64,000 bases of DNA, from the NCBI GenBank assembly GCA_014239365.1, contig JAAZZB010000083.1:1-64000 (forward strand). The letters run 5' to 3'. A program made the position numbers and the translations under genes. Shown here piece by piece: positions 1-9,135 of the stretch. Within the stretch, counting starts at the first letter, position 1, and each line of letters opens with the position of its first letter. This DNA is from Verrucomicrobiia bacterium. GTDB lineage: Bacteria > Verrucomicrobiota > Verrucomicrobiia > Limisphaerales > UBA1100. Under the pieces are notes generated by a model, which did not search any database, was not told where the DNA came from, and was given only the letters and a program-made list of their open reading frames with translations.

Positions 1-592
1 CTTTCTTGGTGCGGACGCCGTGGGCTTGGCCGAGCACGGTGGTGTTCGGCCATACTTTTACGATTTCATAAAGTTCACCAGCCGGTGTCTTCCAGCTTTT
101 ACCAAAGCCCTGCAGGATGGGGTGCTTGGGCTCCATGTTTTTTATTTCAACCGCCACGTGCTGTTGATGCCGCACGGTGGTCACGCCCAATAGCTTGCGC
201 CATTCGTCGGTCAACTTGTCCGCTGCACGGTAGCTGTGCATCGTGCAATGCAGCAACACCGCCGGCACACCGGAATCGCGATGGGCCGTAGCCAGTGATT
301 CCACAAATGCCTTGTCACCAATTGCCCCAAAACATTCGTTGTGCACCACCACATCAAAATCTTTGATCCAATCTTTCTTTTTATAAATGGAAATCCGATG
401 CGTGCGCCCTGTGCCGCCCTCGTGCATAATTGTCCAGTCCACGTTCGCGCGCTTGCTGATGCCCTGGCTGATGATGAGCTTTTGCTTCGCGTAATCGTGG
501 CAGCACCCGCCCGTAATCAGCAGCGCCTTAATCGGCTCCGCCGCGCCCAAGGGCAACGCCAGCAACAGGAGAGAAAGAACAATTTTTTTCAT
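1..592 (-). CDS. ThuA-like domain protein, partial (3' end outside window)
   Basis: About the first 197 codons are present and the gene runs off the left edge. It opens with a signal peptide (MKKIVLSLLLLALPLGAAE), followed by LLITGGCCHDYAKQK and later VVHNECFGAIGD and VLLHCTMHSYR, the pattern of the ThuA/trehalose-utilisation family, which has a class I glutamine-amidotransferase-like fold. ThuA-like proteins are abundant in Planctomycetes and Verrucomicrobia next to sulfatases and sugar enzymes, and their reaction is mostly unknown. The ATG at 590-592 follows a signal-peptide pattern and is the natural start. The next gene upstream in the same direction is a sulfatase 61 bp away, so joint transcription is possible. 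The family call is by recognition; the role is open. Confidence 0.8.
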   Translation of the reverse strand, partial: MKKIVLSLLLLALPLGAAEPIKALLITGGCCHDYAKQKLIISQGISKRANVDWTIMHEGGTGRTHRISIYKKKDWIKDFDVVVHNECFGAIGDKAFVESLATAHRDSGVPAVLLHCTMHSYRAADKLTDEWRKLLGVTTVRHQQHVAVEIKNMEPKHPILQGFGKSWKTPAGELYEIVKVWPNTTVLGQAHGVRTKK

Positions 593-653
593 GGTCAATT
601 TAGAGTCGTGTTCCAAACAATCTATGGATGAAAAACTCTGTCGTCAACGCCCA

Positions 654-2480
654 TCACGGCACCACGTTTTTCGTCCCCTGCAATTCGTTGAGCGCGCGAT
701 TGACCACGCGGACGATGTATTTGTTGGGCTGATTTTTTAGCGCCCTTTTCAGTGCGGGGATAGCGGGCTTGGCTTGGGCGTCCATTTCGTCCAGCACGAT
801 AGCCGCCGCGAGCCGACCCCATTGGTGCTCGCTTTGCAGTTCCGCTTCCAGCACGGACAACGCCAGCTTGGCTTCACCCAGTTTGGCCAAGGCCCGCGCG
901 GCGGCGATGCGGACGCTGGGGGATTTGTCTTTCAACGCATCCATCATTGGCCGCTTCGCGTTGATCGCTTGCGGGCCGATGTTGCCCACACCGGTGGCGC
1001 CCCAATAACGCACAGCGGCGTCCGGATGTTCCATCACTTGTATCATCGACGGCAGTGCGTACACGCCGGAGGATGCCATTGCGGCAGCATTGCCAAGTTG
1101 GGCGTTCAGTTTGCTTTTGCCTTTGAGGATATTGTAGCGTGCACCGGCGGCCTTTTCGCGAATCTCAATTTCCGCTTCGGGCAAGAGGCCGAGGTCGCCC
1201 GTCCGCTTCACCCAATCCGAATGGGCAGCGCGCAGTTCTTTCAACTTGTCGGCGTGTTTGCGCTCGCCGGCGAGGTTGTGAATTTCGTGCGGGTCGGTTT
1301 CCAAATCGTACAATTCCTCCGTGGGCTTGGTGGGGGCTATGAAAAGTTTGGCTGCCGGCTGCAGTTTCCCCGCATCGGTCACGCGGCGAATCTCCCGCAT
1401 CGTCGCACCCTTTTCCGGCGTGTTCATATATTGATAGTACGTCTTGAGCGGTTCGTAATTTCGGATGTACCGATAATGCGGGCCGCGCACACTGCGGATG
1501 ATGTCATAGCGTTCATCCATACGATCGCGCGCGCCGAATACGAACTTACGCGGCGTACCACTAATGAAGCTGCGGCCCTGCATGTGCTTGGGAATTTCCA
1601 GTCCGGCTAAATTCAAAACCGTGGGGCCAAAATCAATCGAACTCACCAGCCGATGACTCACGGCCGGCTTGCCGCCCGGTTGCCGCACAATCAATGGAAC
1701 GCGCGTGCCCGAATCGTACAGCCACCGCTTTGCGCGCGGCAGGCCCACGCCGTGGTCGCTCCAGAAAAAAATAATCGTGTTTTCATAAAGGCCATCTTCC
1801 TTCAACTGCGCGATGAGGTTTCCTGCCCACGCATCCATCGCGGTGATGAGTTCGTAATTGCGTTTCCAATCCTCGCGCACGATGGGCGTATCCGGATAAT
1901 ACGGCGGCAGCGTAAGTTTGCTGGCGTCCTGCCGTTGTGAGGGTTTGAGGTTGGCGGTGACTGATTGATATTTCGCCTCACTCGCAATGCCGCTTTCGTG
2001 GCAGCCGGTGAAGTTGAATACCGCAAAAAACGGCTGCCCCTTTTTCCGGTTGCGCCAATGCCCTTTGCGTCCGGAAATATCCCACGTTTCTTTCGGATGA
2101 CGAAACTGATAATCCGTCTTGGAATTATTCGTGCAGAAATACCCCGCCTCGCGCAGCACCATCGGGAACGGTTTGATGTGCGCGGGCAACACCGCCTTGC
2201 ACCGCATATGATGTGTGCCGAGCGTGGTTTGGTACATCCCCGTGATGATGCCCGACCGACACGGCGCACACACCCCCGCCGTGGTAAACGCATGCGTGTA
2301 CCGCACGCCTTCCCGCGCGAGTTGATCAAGGTGCGGCGTAATCGCATTCGCGTCACCGTAACAACCCAGATGCGAGCTAATATCCTCCGCCGAAAGCCAA
2401 AGAATGTTCGGTCGGTCGGTCGCCTTCAATGCGCCCGCCGCCACGGCACAAACCACCCATACCCATAAATGAATTCGCAT
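654..2480 (-). CDS. Sulfatase with C-terminal HEAT-like repeats
   Basis: A secreted type I sulfatase that would hydrolyse sulfate esters, probably on polysaccharides. The chosen ATG at 2478-2480 (608 aa) puts a hydrophobic signal peptide (MRIHLWVWVVCAVAAGALKA) at the N-terminus; an ATG six codons upstream (2498) is possible. Near residue 26 comes NILWLSAEDI, the metal-binding start of the alkaline-phosphatase-like fold, then C71-A-P-C-R75, the CxPxR motif in which C71 would become formylglycine. FFWSDHGVG lies further on. The last ~150 residues contain alanine-rich helical repeats (VRYWGATGVGNIG, VRIAAARALAKLGEAK) that look like HEAT repeats, a less usual addition to a sulfatase. It is divergent from the ceramidase-like gene. 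The substrate cannot be read from sequence. Confidence 0.88.
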   Translation of the reverse strand: MRIHLWVWVVCAVAAGALKATDRPNILWLSAEDISSHLGCYGDANAITPHLDQLAREGVRYTHAFTTAGVCAPCRSGIITGMYQTTLGTHHMRCKAVLPAHIKPFPMVLREAGYFCTNNSKTDYQFRHPKETWDISGRKGHWRNRKKGQPFFAVFNFTGCHESGIASEAKYQSVTANLKPSQRQDASKLTLPPYYPDTPIVREDWKRNYELITAMDAWAGNLIAQLKEDGLYENTIIFFWSDHGVGLPRAKRWLYDSGTRVPLIVRQPGGKPAVSHRLVSSIDFGPTVLNLAGLEIPKHMQGRSFISGTPRKFVFGARDRMDERYDIIRSVRGPHYRYIRNYEPLKTYYQYMNTPEKGATMREIRRVTDAGKLQPAAKLFIAPTKPTEELYDLETDPHEIHNLAGERKHADKLKELRAAHSDWVKRTGDLGLLPEAEIEIREKAAGARYNILKGKSKLNAQLGNAAAMASSGVYALPSMIQVMEHPDAAVRYWGATGVGNIGPQAINAKRPMMDALKDKSPSVRIAAARALAKLGEAKLALSVLEAELQSEHQWGRLAAAIVLDEMDAQAKPAIPALKRALKNQPNKYIVRVVNRALNELQGTKNVVP

Positions 2481-2542
2481 GCCCGAAGGGTATTTCATTT
2501 GCGCATTCGCTGGCCAACCTTAAAATAGCCGCCGCCATCATT

Positions 2543-4030
2543 ATGAAAAAACACGTTCTACTGCTCCTGTTCATTGTCGCCCCGGCTGCCACCTCCATCG
2601 CCGCGCCGCCCACAGGCCAAATCCATATTGGCTGGGCAATGACCAGCATCACGCCGGATAAACCAGTCGCCTTGGCGGGCCAGTTTCACAAACGTATTTC
2701 CCAGCGCGTAGAGACGCCTTGTATGGCCACGGTGTTGGCGCTTGAAACCCGCAACGGCAAGCAGTCGCTCGAACAGGCGATTATGGTTTCGTGTGATCTT
2801 GTGGTCATCGCCGACACACTGCAGCCGCGCTTGCGGAAAATGTTGTCTGGAAAGCTGCCCGGCTTTGACCCGAAAAAACTTTTTCTCAACGCCACCCACA
2901 CGCACTCCGGCCCGGTCACGCGCGCCATCGGCTGGTACACCGTGGATGACAAGGGCGTGATGAAGCCGCCGGCTTACGTGGATTTCATGCTCAAAAAAAT
3001 CGCGGCGGCCATCGAGACGGCGTGGAAAAATCGAGCGCCCGGCGGCGTCAGCTGGGGCCTCGGCCACGCAGTGGTCGGTTCCAATCGCCGCATGGTTTAT
3101 CGCACCGCGCAGGCGCACCCGCGCTTTGGCTCCAGCACGGCTGCAATGTACGGCCGCAACAACATCCCGGATTTCCTCAGCGTGGAAGGCTCCGAGGATA
3201 CGGGGATTGAAATGCTATTTTTCTGGAACACCAAAAAGGAATTGACCGGTTGCGTGTTGAACGTCGCCTGCCCTTCGCAGGTGCGCGAGTCGGCCCGTTA
3301 TATTTCCAGCGATTACTGGGGCAAAGTGCGGCAACAAATGAACAAGCGACACGGGGCCGACGTGTTTGTGCTGCCGTGGTGCGGTGCGGCGGGCGACCAA
3401 TCGCCGCACGTGCAATACCGCAAAGGCGCCGAGGCTCGCATGCGCAAACTGCGCGGCGATCTCGCCCCCGACGAGGTGATTGCCGCGCGCATCGTGAGCG
3501 CGGTGGACATCGCCTTGCCCGCCGTGAAAAAGGACATCCGCACCGAGGTGCCCTTCGGCCATCACGTCGAGACGCTAAAGCTGCCGCGCCGAATTGTGAC
3601 GCGCACGGAAAAGGAATGGGCGCAGGCGGAAGTCAACCGCGTGCTGGCCAAGCCTGCCGACAAACGCACCAGCGCCGAGGAATCACATCGCCGTTGGAAT
3701 CAGCGCGTCGTCGACCGGTTTAACGCGCTGAAGACGGATCCAAAGATTGAAATGGAACTGCACGTGCTGCGCCTCGGTGACGTGGCGGTGGCGACCAATC
3801 CCTTCGAGCTCTTTCTCGATTTTGGAATGCGCATGAAAACCCGCTGCAAAGCGCCGCTGACGTTCATCGTGCAACTCGCCTGCTCCTCCGGTGCGTACCT
3901 GCCTACCATCAAGGCCGTGGCTGGCGGTGGCTATAGCGCCATCATCCAAAGCAACCGCGTCGGCCCCGAGGGCGGCGACGTGCTGGTGAACCGCACCGTG
4001 GAACTCATCAACGCGATGTGGGCGAAGTAG
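2543..4030 (+). CDS. Neutral/alkaline ceramidase-like secreted protein
   Basis: A 495-aa protein with signal peptide (MKKHVLLLLFIVAPAATSIA) whose body resembles the neutral/alkaline non-lysosomal ceramidase family (amidohydrolysis of N-acyl sphingoid bases). The strongest sign is THTHSGP at residues 118-124, matching the family's zinc-binding histidine segment, together with ITPDKPVALAGQ near residue 36 and PWCGAAGDQSPH. The protein is shorter than classical ceramidases (about 650-750 aa), and the C-terminal Ig-like domain seems to be absent. PVC genomes carry many such short paralogues with no proven lipid substrate, so the reaction is uncertain. An in-frame ATG exists 114 bp upstream, but the ATG at 2543 places the signal peptide at the N-terminus. 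Confidence 0.8.
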   Translation: MKKHVLLLLFIVAPAATSIAAPPTGQIHIGWAMTSITPDKPVALAGQFHKRISQRVETPCMATVLALETRNGKQSLEQAIMVSCDLVVIADTLQPRLRKMLSGKLPGFDPKKLFLNATHTHSGPVTRAIGWYTVDDKGVMKPPAYVDFMLKKIAAAIETAWKNRAPGGVSWGLGHAVVGSNRRMVYRTAQAHPRFGSSTAAMYGRNNIPDFLSVEGSEDTGIEMLFFWNTKKELTGCVLNVACPSQVRESARYISSDYWGKVRQQMNKRHGADVFVLPWCGAAGDQSPHVQYRKGAEARMRKLRGDLAPDEVIAARIVSAVDIALPAVKKDIRTEVPFGHHVETLKLPRRIVTRTEKEWAQAEVNRVLAKPADKRTSAEESHRRWNQRVVDRFNALKTDPKIEMELHVLRLGDVAVATNPFELFLDFGMRMKTRCKAPLTFIVQLACSSGAYLPTIKAVAGGGYSAIIQSNRVGPEGGDVLVNRTVELINAMWAK

Positions 4031-4034
4031 TCGA

Positions 4035-5435
4035 CTACCACTTATCCGTCCGAAACGGCGTGGCCGGCAGACCGGCTTTGTTGGCGAGGTTGACGTACGG
4101 ATTATCCCCCCAGCCGTAGCGCACAGCCACCGGTTTTTTCACCGCGTCACAGGAAACTTCCACCGCGCCATTCTCGTTCACAGTTGCGGTGGCCCAATGG
4201 AATTTTTTATCCGCGCCCGCCAGCGCGAAGCCGCTTAACACTCGCGCTTCTTTTGCCTGCAAACCCGCCGCGTGTTTGAACTGAAGGGTCACGATGTTGC
4301 CTTTGATTTTATGGGAGGCATACATTGGGCCCGTCGCGGTGACATCCGCTTTCCCGTAAAACTCCGCAAGCGCCCAGTTGGCCAAGCGCGCTCCGGCGTC
4401 TTGTTTATTTTTGGGATGAATGTCCTTCGCCTCGCCGATGTCGATGGTGGTGGCCATGCCGGTGTTTGGCAACGCGAGCGTACCGGCCATGCTCTCGCGC
4501 ATGTGCGCCCAGGCGCTGGCGGCGTTGGGGTCATCGTTGCGGGTTTTGAAATTAGGCAGTTGCACCCACAGGAATGGAAAATCGCCCTGCCCCCAGCGAC
4601 GGCGCCAGTCGTTGATAAGCAACGGCAGTTGATGCGCGTAGAGCTTTGAAGTGTCCACCGTGCGCGCATTGCGCTCGCCTTGATACCAAATCGCGCCGCG
4701 AATGCCGTAGGGAAGGATCGGCGCAATCATTCCGTTGAACAAATTAGCCGGCTTATTTCGGTCGGCCTTGGGTTTGCCTTTCCACTGAGCGAAAACGGGC
4801 GCGAGTTTTTTATCGCCCGTTTGCACGTCGATGCTCGTCCACGCCTCCACCGCCGTGCCGCCCCAACTCGAATGCACGATGCCCACCGGCACGTTCAATT
4901 TCTGATGCAACGCGCGCGCGAAAAAATACGCTGTGCCGGAAAACCCATTCACCGTTTCCGGCGAACACGCCGCCCACGCGCCTTTGCAATCCGCCTGCGA
5001 CTCGAGGTGCGCGCTGCGTTGCGTGGTGAACATCCGAATGGCCGGAAATTTGGCCGCCGCCTTTTCCTTCGCCGCATCGCGGCAGCGCCCGACCGTCATC
5101 GCCATATTCGATTGCCCCGAAGCCAACCAAACCTCACCCACGAGCACGTCCTTTATCGTAAGTGTGTTATTGCCCTTAACAGTCAGCGCGCCCTTCACGC
5201 TGGTGTCATTGATGGCATCGAGCCGCACCATCCATTTACCGTTTTTATTGGCGGTGGCGGTTTTGGTTTGGCCGCCGAATTGCACAGTCACCGTTTCACC
5301 CGCATCGGCCCAACCCCAAACGGGAGCCACCGCGCCCCTCTGCAAAACCATGTGGTCACTGAAAACCGCGGGGAGCTTCACATCCGCCCGCGCGGCAAAC
5401 GCCACGAGGCCCAATAGAAAAATATACCGATGCAT
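4035..5435 (-). CDS. Sialate O-acetylesterase-like SGNH hydrolase
   Basis: A secreted esterase of the SGNH/GDSL type, 466 aa from the ATG at 5433-5435 (MHRYIFLLGLVAFAARA signal peptide; an ATG five codons upstream is the alternative). Diagnostic segments are VFSDHMVLQRG near residue 24 and EVWLASGQSNM with the nucleophile at S109, then VGIVHSSWGGTAVEAW and AIWYQGERNA, all typical of 9-O-acetylesterases of the sialate/acetyl-xylan type. It would remove acetyl groups from sialic acids or hemicellulose. It converges with the ceramidase-like gene (4 bp apart) and sits among sulfatases, consistent with stepwise stripping of substituents from complex glycans. The exact ester substrate is inferred only by family. 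Confidence 0.88.
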   Translation of the reverse strand: MHRYIFLLGLVAFAARADVKLPAVFSDHMVLQRGAVAPVWGWADAGETVTVQFGGQTKTATANKNGKWMVRLDAINDTSVKGALTVKGNNTLTIKDVLVGEVWLASGQSNMAMTVGRCRDAAKEKAAAKFPAIRMFTTQRSAHLESQADCKGAWAACSPETVNGFSGTAYFFARALHQKLNVPVGIVHSSWGGTAVEAWTSIDVQTGDKKLAPVFAQWKGKPKADRNKPANLFNGMIAPILPYGIRGAIWYQGERNARTVDTSKLYAHQLPLLINDWRRRWGQGDFPFLWVQLPNFKTRNDDPNAASAWAHMRESMAGTLALPNTGMATTIDIGEAKDIHPKNKQDAGARLANWALAEFYGKADVTATGPMYASHKIKGNIVTLQFKHAAGLQAKEARVLSGFALAGADKKFHWATATVNENGAVEVSCDAVKKPVAVRYGWGDNPYVNLANKAGLPATPFRTDKW

Positions 5436-5481
5436 CCGGGGAGGATGCAAAATCTCCTGCTATTTCGCAAGGCGCAAGCGA

Positions 5482-6378
5482 CTAAATATCGCACACCTTC
5501 GCCGCATGGCGCAGCGCGGCTACGGGGTCTTTCCAAGTGGGAATGAATTCCTGCGCAACGAAATCCTTGTAGCCAGTGGCGACGATGGCGCGCATCACGG
5601 CGGGGTAATTAATTTCCTGCGTGTCGTCCAACTCCGCGCGACCGGGATTGCCCGCCGTGTGATAATGGCCGATCACATCCTTGTACTGGCCGATGCGGCG
5701 GATGACGTCGCCATTCATAATTTGCACGTGGTAAACATCGAAGAGCAGTTTCATGCTGGGCGAATCCACTTTGCGGATCAGCTCGACGCAATGATCGACG
5801 TCTTCGCCGAAGTAACCGGGATGACCTTTCATCGGATGACTGTCATCGCGCGTGTTGAGATGCTCGAGCACGAGCGAGATTTTCTTTTTCTCGGCGTACG
5901 GCATCACGGCCTTCCACGCGTCCACGCAATTTTTTGAACCCGCCGCATCGCTGAGCCCTTTGCCGCGCATGCCGGTAAACGTAATCACACTCTTCGTGCC
6001 AATCTTCGCCGCGAGGTCGATGCCTTTTTTGAGGTTCTCAATCACAAACTCACGATTGGCCGCCACGCAAGGGCCTTTCTTAAAACCGTGCCCGCCGCTC
6101 ACCAGCGAAATTTTCAACCCCATGTTGCGAATGGCCGGATAATCTTTTTCCGAAACCCCCTCCATCGCCTCCAGCCCAATGGCCTTGCAATGCTTGGCCA
6201 ACTCCAACCCGGGCATCGGCTTGAAACACCACCCCATCACCGACTGCCGAATCCGGCCTTTGGTGATTTTGAAATTGGAATCCACTTTCCCGTCAGCATT
6301 AGCGTGGGCGGGAGTAGTGACCGTAGCTGCCAGCCCGAGGGCTCCGGTCTTGAACGCATCGCGTCGCGTGATTTGCAT
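5482..6378 (-). CDS. TIM-barrel sugar isomerase/epimerase, hydroxypyruvate isomerase-like
   Basis: A 298-aa xylose-isomerase-like TIM-barrel protein preceded by a twin-arginine signal (TRRDAFKTGALGLAATV), so it is probably exported folded. The metal and substrate residues of the hydroxypyruvate isomerase (Hyi) group can be traced: E in LVLEHLNTRDD, D and H in LLFDVYHVQIMNGD, H in IGHYHTAGNPGR, and E in FVAQEFIPTW. The HTAGNPGR box is close to that of Hyi enzymes. TAT-exported members of this family are common in PVC bacteria and are usually annotated only as sugar phosphate isomerase/epimerase. It lies in the same direction as the neighbouring secreted enzymes. The actual substrate is not known. 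Confidence 0.85.
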   Translation of the reverse strand: MQITRRDAFKTGALGLAATVTTPAHANADGKVDSNFKITKGRIRQSVMGWCFKPMPGLELAKHCKAIGLEAMEGVSEKDYPAIRNMGLKISLVSGGHGFKKGPCVAANREFVIENLKKGIDLAAKIGTKSVITFTGMRGKGLSDAAGSKNCVDAWKAVMPYAEKKKISLVLEHLNTRDDSHPMKGHPGYFGEDVDHCVELIRKVDSPSMKLLFDVYHVQIMNGDVIRRIGQYKDVIGHYHTAGNPGRAELDDTQEINYPAVMRAIVATGYKDFVAQEFIPTWKDPVAALRHAAKVCDI

Positions 6379-6427
6379 GGGGCGATTGTGCAGCGTTACC
6401 GCCTGAGCGCAAGCAAATCAGCACAAG

Positions 6428-7315
6428 CTATTTCACTTCAAAAACCGCTTTGCCTTTAAGTTCGCCGGCCCACACTGCGCCTTTGATTAAGTTGCCGCCT
6501 TTGCGTTTGTTGGTGTAGGCCAGCTCAAGGGTATATTTTCCGGGCTTCACAATCATTGGCAATCGCAGACCGTAGCCGATGGCTTTCATTTCGCCGTTGG
6601 CCACGGACAGAAAATGATGTTTTGAAATCTTGCCGGCACCGGGATTGCCCAAATTGATGGGAAGCTGTTTGCCATCGGGCCCGATGAAGCGGTAAGCGAA
6701 CGCTTGGTCGGCGGGAAAATTCACCACGTGCGTGGCGGCCTTGCCGGTGTTGCGCACGAGCATGTAGGCCGTGGCGTTGGCGAGCGCTTTTACGGGGCGA
6801 CCTTTCACAGCAACTTTTTGCCCGCGCAAACTGCGCTGCTCCACAATCGCGCCGAGTTGCAATCCGCCAACGGACTTCGACCACGCGATGGAATTCAACG
6901 CCTTCATTTTGGCTTCCACTTTGGGCAATTCTTTGAGCTGTTGATAATCGGTGGGGAAGCTCGCCCAAAAAACACCCTTCGCCTCTTTGTCCGGATACAA
7001 AATCCAAACGCCCTCCTGACCTTTGCGATGTTTGATGTCCGTGCTTAATGCAAACGGCGCAGGCCCGGGCCACATCACTTTTACTTCCTTGAGTGTCTTG
7101 GGGCCTTTAATCACTTTGCTGACTTTTATCGCGCCCACATCGTAAGTGCGGTTGTGACGCTCGATGCCATCGACGATGCGGTCAATCTTGCCGACCACCA
7201 CGTACTGCGCGCCGGCGAGCCGCAGCTCAAGCGGCACGTACATCCAACTGGCTTGCGCGTGAGGAACCGCCAGCCAACCGGCCAGCGCGATGAGAGGGAA
7301 CAGGATTTTTTTCAT
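6428..7315 (-). CDS. Secreted protein of unknown family
   Basis: I do not recognise this family. The ATG at 7313-7315 gives a 295-aa protein with a clear signal peptide (MKKILFPLIALAGWLAVPHAQA); an in-frame start 60 bp upstream would overlap the preceding sulfatase gene. The first half (VVVGKIDRIVDG, IKVSKVIKGPK, VWILYPDKE) looks like a beta-rich domain of the kind seen in short secreted proteins that start with a VxGxV/I strand pattern. The second half (YMLVRNTGKAATHVVNFPAD, KPGKYTLELAYTNKRKGG) resembles an immunoglobulin-like fold. It lies just downstream of a sulfatase in the same direction and may be co-transcribed with it. Confidence 0.7.
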   Translation of the reverse strand: MKKILFPLIALAGWLAVPHAQASWMYVPLELRLAGAQYVVVGKIDRIVDGIERHNRTYDVGAIKVSKVIKGPKTLKEVKVMWPGPAPFALSTDIKHRKGQEGVWILYPDKEAKGVFWASFPTDYQQLKELPKVEAKMKALNSIAWSKSVGGLQLGAIVEQRSLRGQKVAVKGRPVKALANATAYMLVRNTGKAATHVVNFPADQAFAYRFIGPDGKQLPINLGNPGAGKISKHHFLSVANGEMKAIGYGLRLPMIVKPGKYTLELAYTNKRKGGNLIKGAVWAGELKGKAVFEVK

Positions 7316-7349
7316 AATGTTTAGACGTGATTGTGATTTTGAAACTCCG

Positions 7350-9050
7350 TTATTTCTTGGGCTTCTTTTTTCCATAAGGCCACGGCTTGGCCAGCGCTTT
7401 CACCGCCCACGCTTCCCACGCGTCGGCCATGGCTTGGGTGCGCTGCGGTTGCTTGGCGGCGAGGTTGTTCAGTTCAGTGCGGTCGGCCGCGATGTCGTAA
7501 AGCTCCCACGGCCCGCGCGCGCCTTTGGCCACGAGCTTCCATTGGCCATCGCGCATCGCGCGATTGCCTTCGTGCTCCCAGAAAATCGGTGACTTGCGGC
7601 CGATGTTTTTTCCGTTAAACGCCGGTGCGAGCGAGGTGCCCTGCATGGGCACAATTTTTTTGTCGCCCACTGTGGCCGGATAGTTTGCGCCGCCGAGTTC
7701 CACGCAGGTGGCCATCAAATCAATGAGATGCCCCGATTGATTTTCGAGTTTGCCGTGGCGGTTTTTGGAAATCCCCTTTGGCCAATGGGCGATAAGCGGC
7801 GAGCTGATGCCGCCTTCGTGCACCCAGTGTTTGTACTCGCGGAAGGGCGTGTTGCTCGCGTTGGCCCACGCGAGGCCATAGCCGTGGTACGTGTCCGGCC
7901 CGCCGGTCATCACGCCGGTGCCTTGCTTGACGACGCGACCATCGCGCGTGCGTTTGGGAATCATACTCGTCTGCAATTCGCCCCGGCCCATTGGCTTAAG
8001 CACGTTGGGATCTTTGTCCTTAAACTGAATGCCCTTGCCGCGGCCCATTCCTTCGGCGCAGCCGCCGTTGTCGGCGAGAAATAAAATCAATGTGTTTTCG
8101 TATTGGCCAGTTTCTTTCAAGGCAGTCACCACGCGACCCATCCCTTGGTCGAGATTATCCACCATTGCGGCGTAGGTTTCCATCAGGCGAATTTCCCATT
8201 CGCGATTGGGTGCGGCTTCCCATTCCGGCGCGCGACGATCGCGATCGGACATTTTCCATCTCGGATCAATGAGCCCCATCTTCAACTGCCGCGCATACCG
8301 CGCCTTGCGCATCGCGTCCCAACCCGCATCATACTTGCCTTTGTATTTGGCGATGTCTTTTTCCAGCGCGTGCATCGGCCAATGCGGCGCGGTGTAAGCC
8401 ACGTAAATAAAAAACGGCTTGTCACTTTTGTGTTCGCGGATGTAACGCGCGGCGTGGTCGCTGATGGCGTCGGTATAATAAAACTCATCCGTTTTGTATC
8501 CCTTATCCGTGAGCGGCGAAACTTGCGTGTTCTCGCGCGTGAGCGAGTTGGGATCAAAGAAACTACCCGCACCGTGGATGGTTCCATAAAAACGATCGAA
8601 CCCCCGCTGGCGCGGCCAATTATATTTCGGCCCGTTCGGGCTGGTGTGCGGTGTCACGTGCCATTTGCCTGACATATAAGTGGCATAACCGGCCGTCTTC
8701 ACCACCTCCGCGATGGTGCGCACGTTTTGGCCGAGGTCGCCTTTGTATCCGGGCAAATTCTGATTACGCATCATCCAGCCAATGCCCGCTTGATGTGCGT
8801 ACACCCCCGTGAGCAGCGTGGCCCGCGTGGGGCAACAGCGACCGGTATTGTAAAATTGCGTAAACCGCACGCCGCCACCGGCGAGCGCATCGAGGTTGGG
8901 CGTTTTGATTTCGCTGCCGTAACAGCCGATATCGCTCCAGCCCATATCATCGGCCATCGCGATAATTATATTTGGCCGCGGTGCTTTGGCTGCCGAAACA
9001 GTTTGTGCAAACAGGCAAAAGCCCACGATAAAAAGAAGGATGCGATTCAC
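7350..9050 (-). CDS. Arylsulfatase
   Basis: A secreted type I sulfatase of 566 aa if translation starts at the GTG at 9048-9050, which puts the signal peptide VNRILLFIVGFCLFAQTVSA at the N-terminus. The longer frame back to an ATG at 9149 would overlap the divergent SelW-like gene that starts at 9136, which argues for the internal start. Motifs: PNIIIAMADDMGWSDIGCYG (metal site) and C72-C-P-T-R76 with C72 as the formylglycine precursor, followed by ATLLTG; YMSGKWHV; and ILFLADNGGCAEGMG. The tail is lysine-rich (KPWPYGKKKPKK). It is similar in size and layout to arylsulfatase A-type enzymes of Planctomycetes. No sulfatase-maturation enzyme lies in the window. Confidence 0.92.
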   Translation of the reverse strand: MNRILLFIVGFCLFAQTVSAAKAPRPNIIIAMADDMGWSDIGCYGSEIKTPNLDALAGGGVRFTQFYNTGRCCPTRATLLTGVYAHQAGIGWMMRNQNLPGYKGDLGQNVRTIAEVVKTAGYATYMSGKWHVTPHTSPNGPKYNWPRQRGFDRFYGTIHGAGSFFDPNSLTRENTQVSPLTDKGYKTDEFYYTDAISDHAARYIREHKSDKPFFIYVAYTAPHWPMHALEKDIAKYKGKYDAGWDAMRKARYARQLKMGLIDPRWKMSDRDRRAPEWEAAPNREWEIRLMETYAAMVDNLDQGMGRVVTALKETGQYENTLILFLADNGGCAEGMGRGKGIQFKDKDPNVLKPMGRGELQTSMIPKRTRDGRVVKQGTGVMTGGPDTYHGYGLAWANASNTPFREYKHWVHEGGISSPLIAHWPKGISKNRHGKLENQSGHLIDLMATCVELGGANYPATVGDKKIVPMQGTSLAPAFNGKNIGRKSPIFWEHEGNRAMRDGQWKLVAKGARGPWELYDIAADRTELNNLAAKQPQRTQAMADAWEAWAVKALAKPWPYGKKKPKK

Positions 9051-9135
9051 GCGGTTAGTTTGCCGAAATGGCGGAAACGAAGCAAGCGCATTGGGCTGGC
9101 CAAATCGCCCGGCGCGGCGTATATTTTCCCGACCT

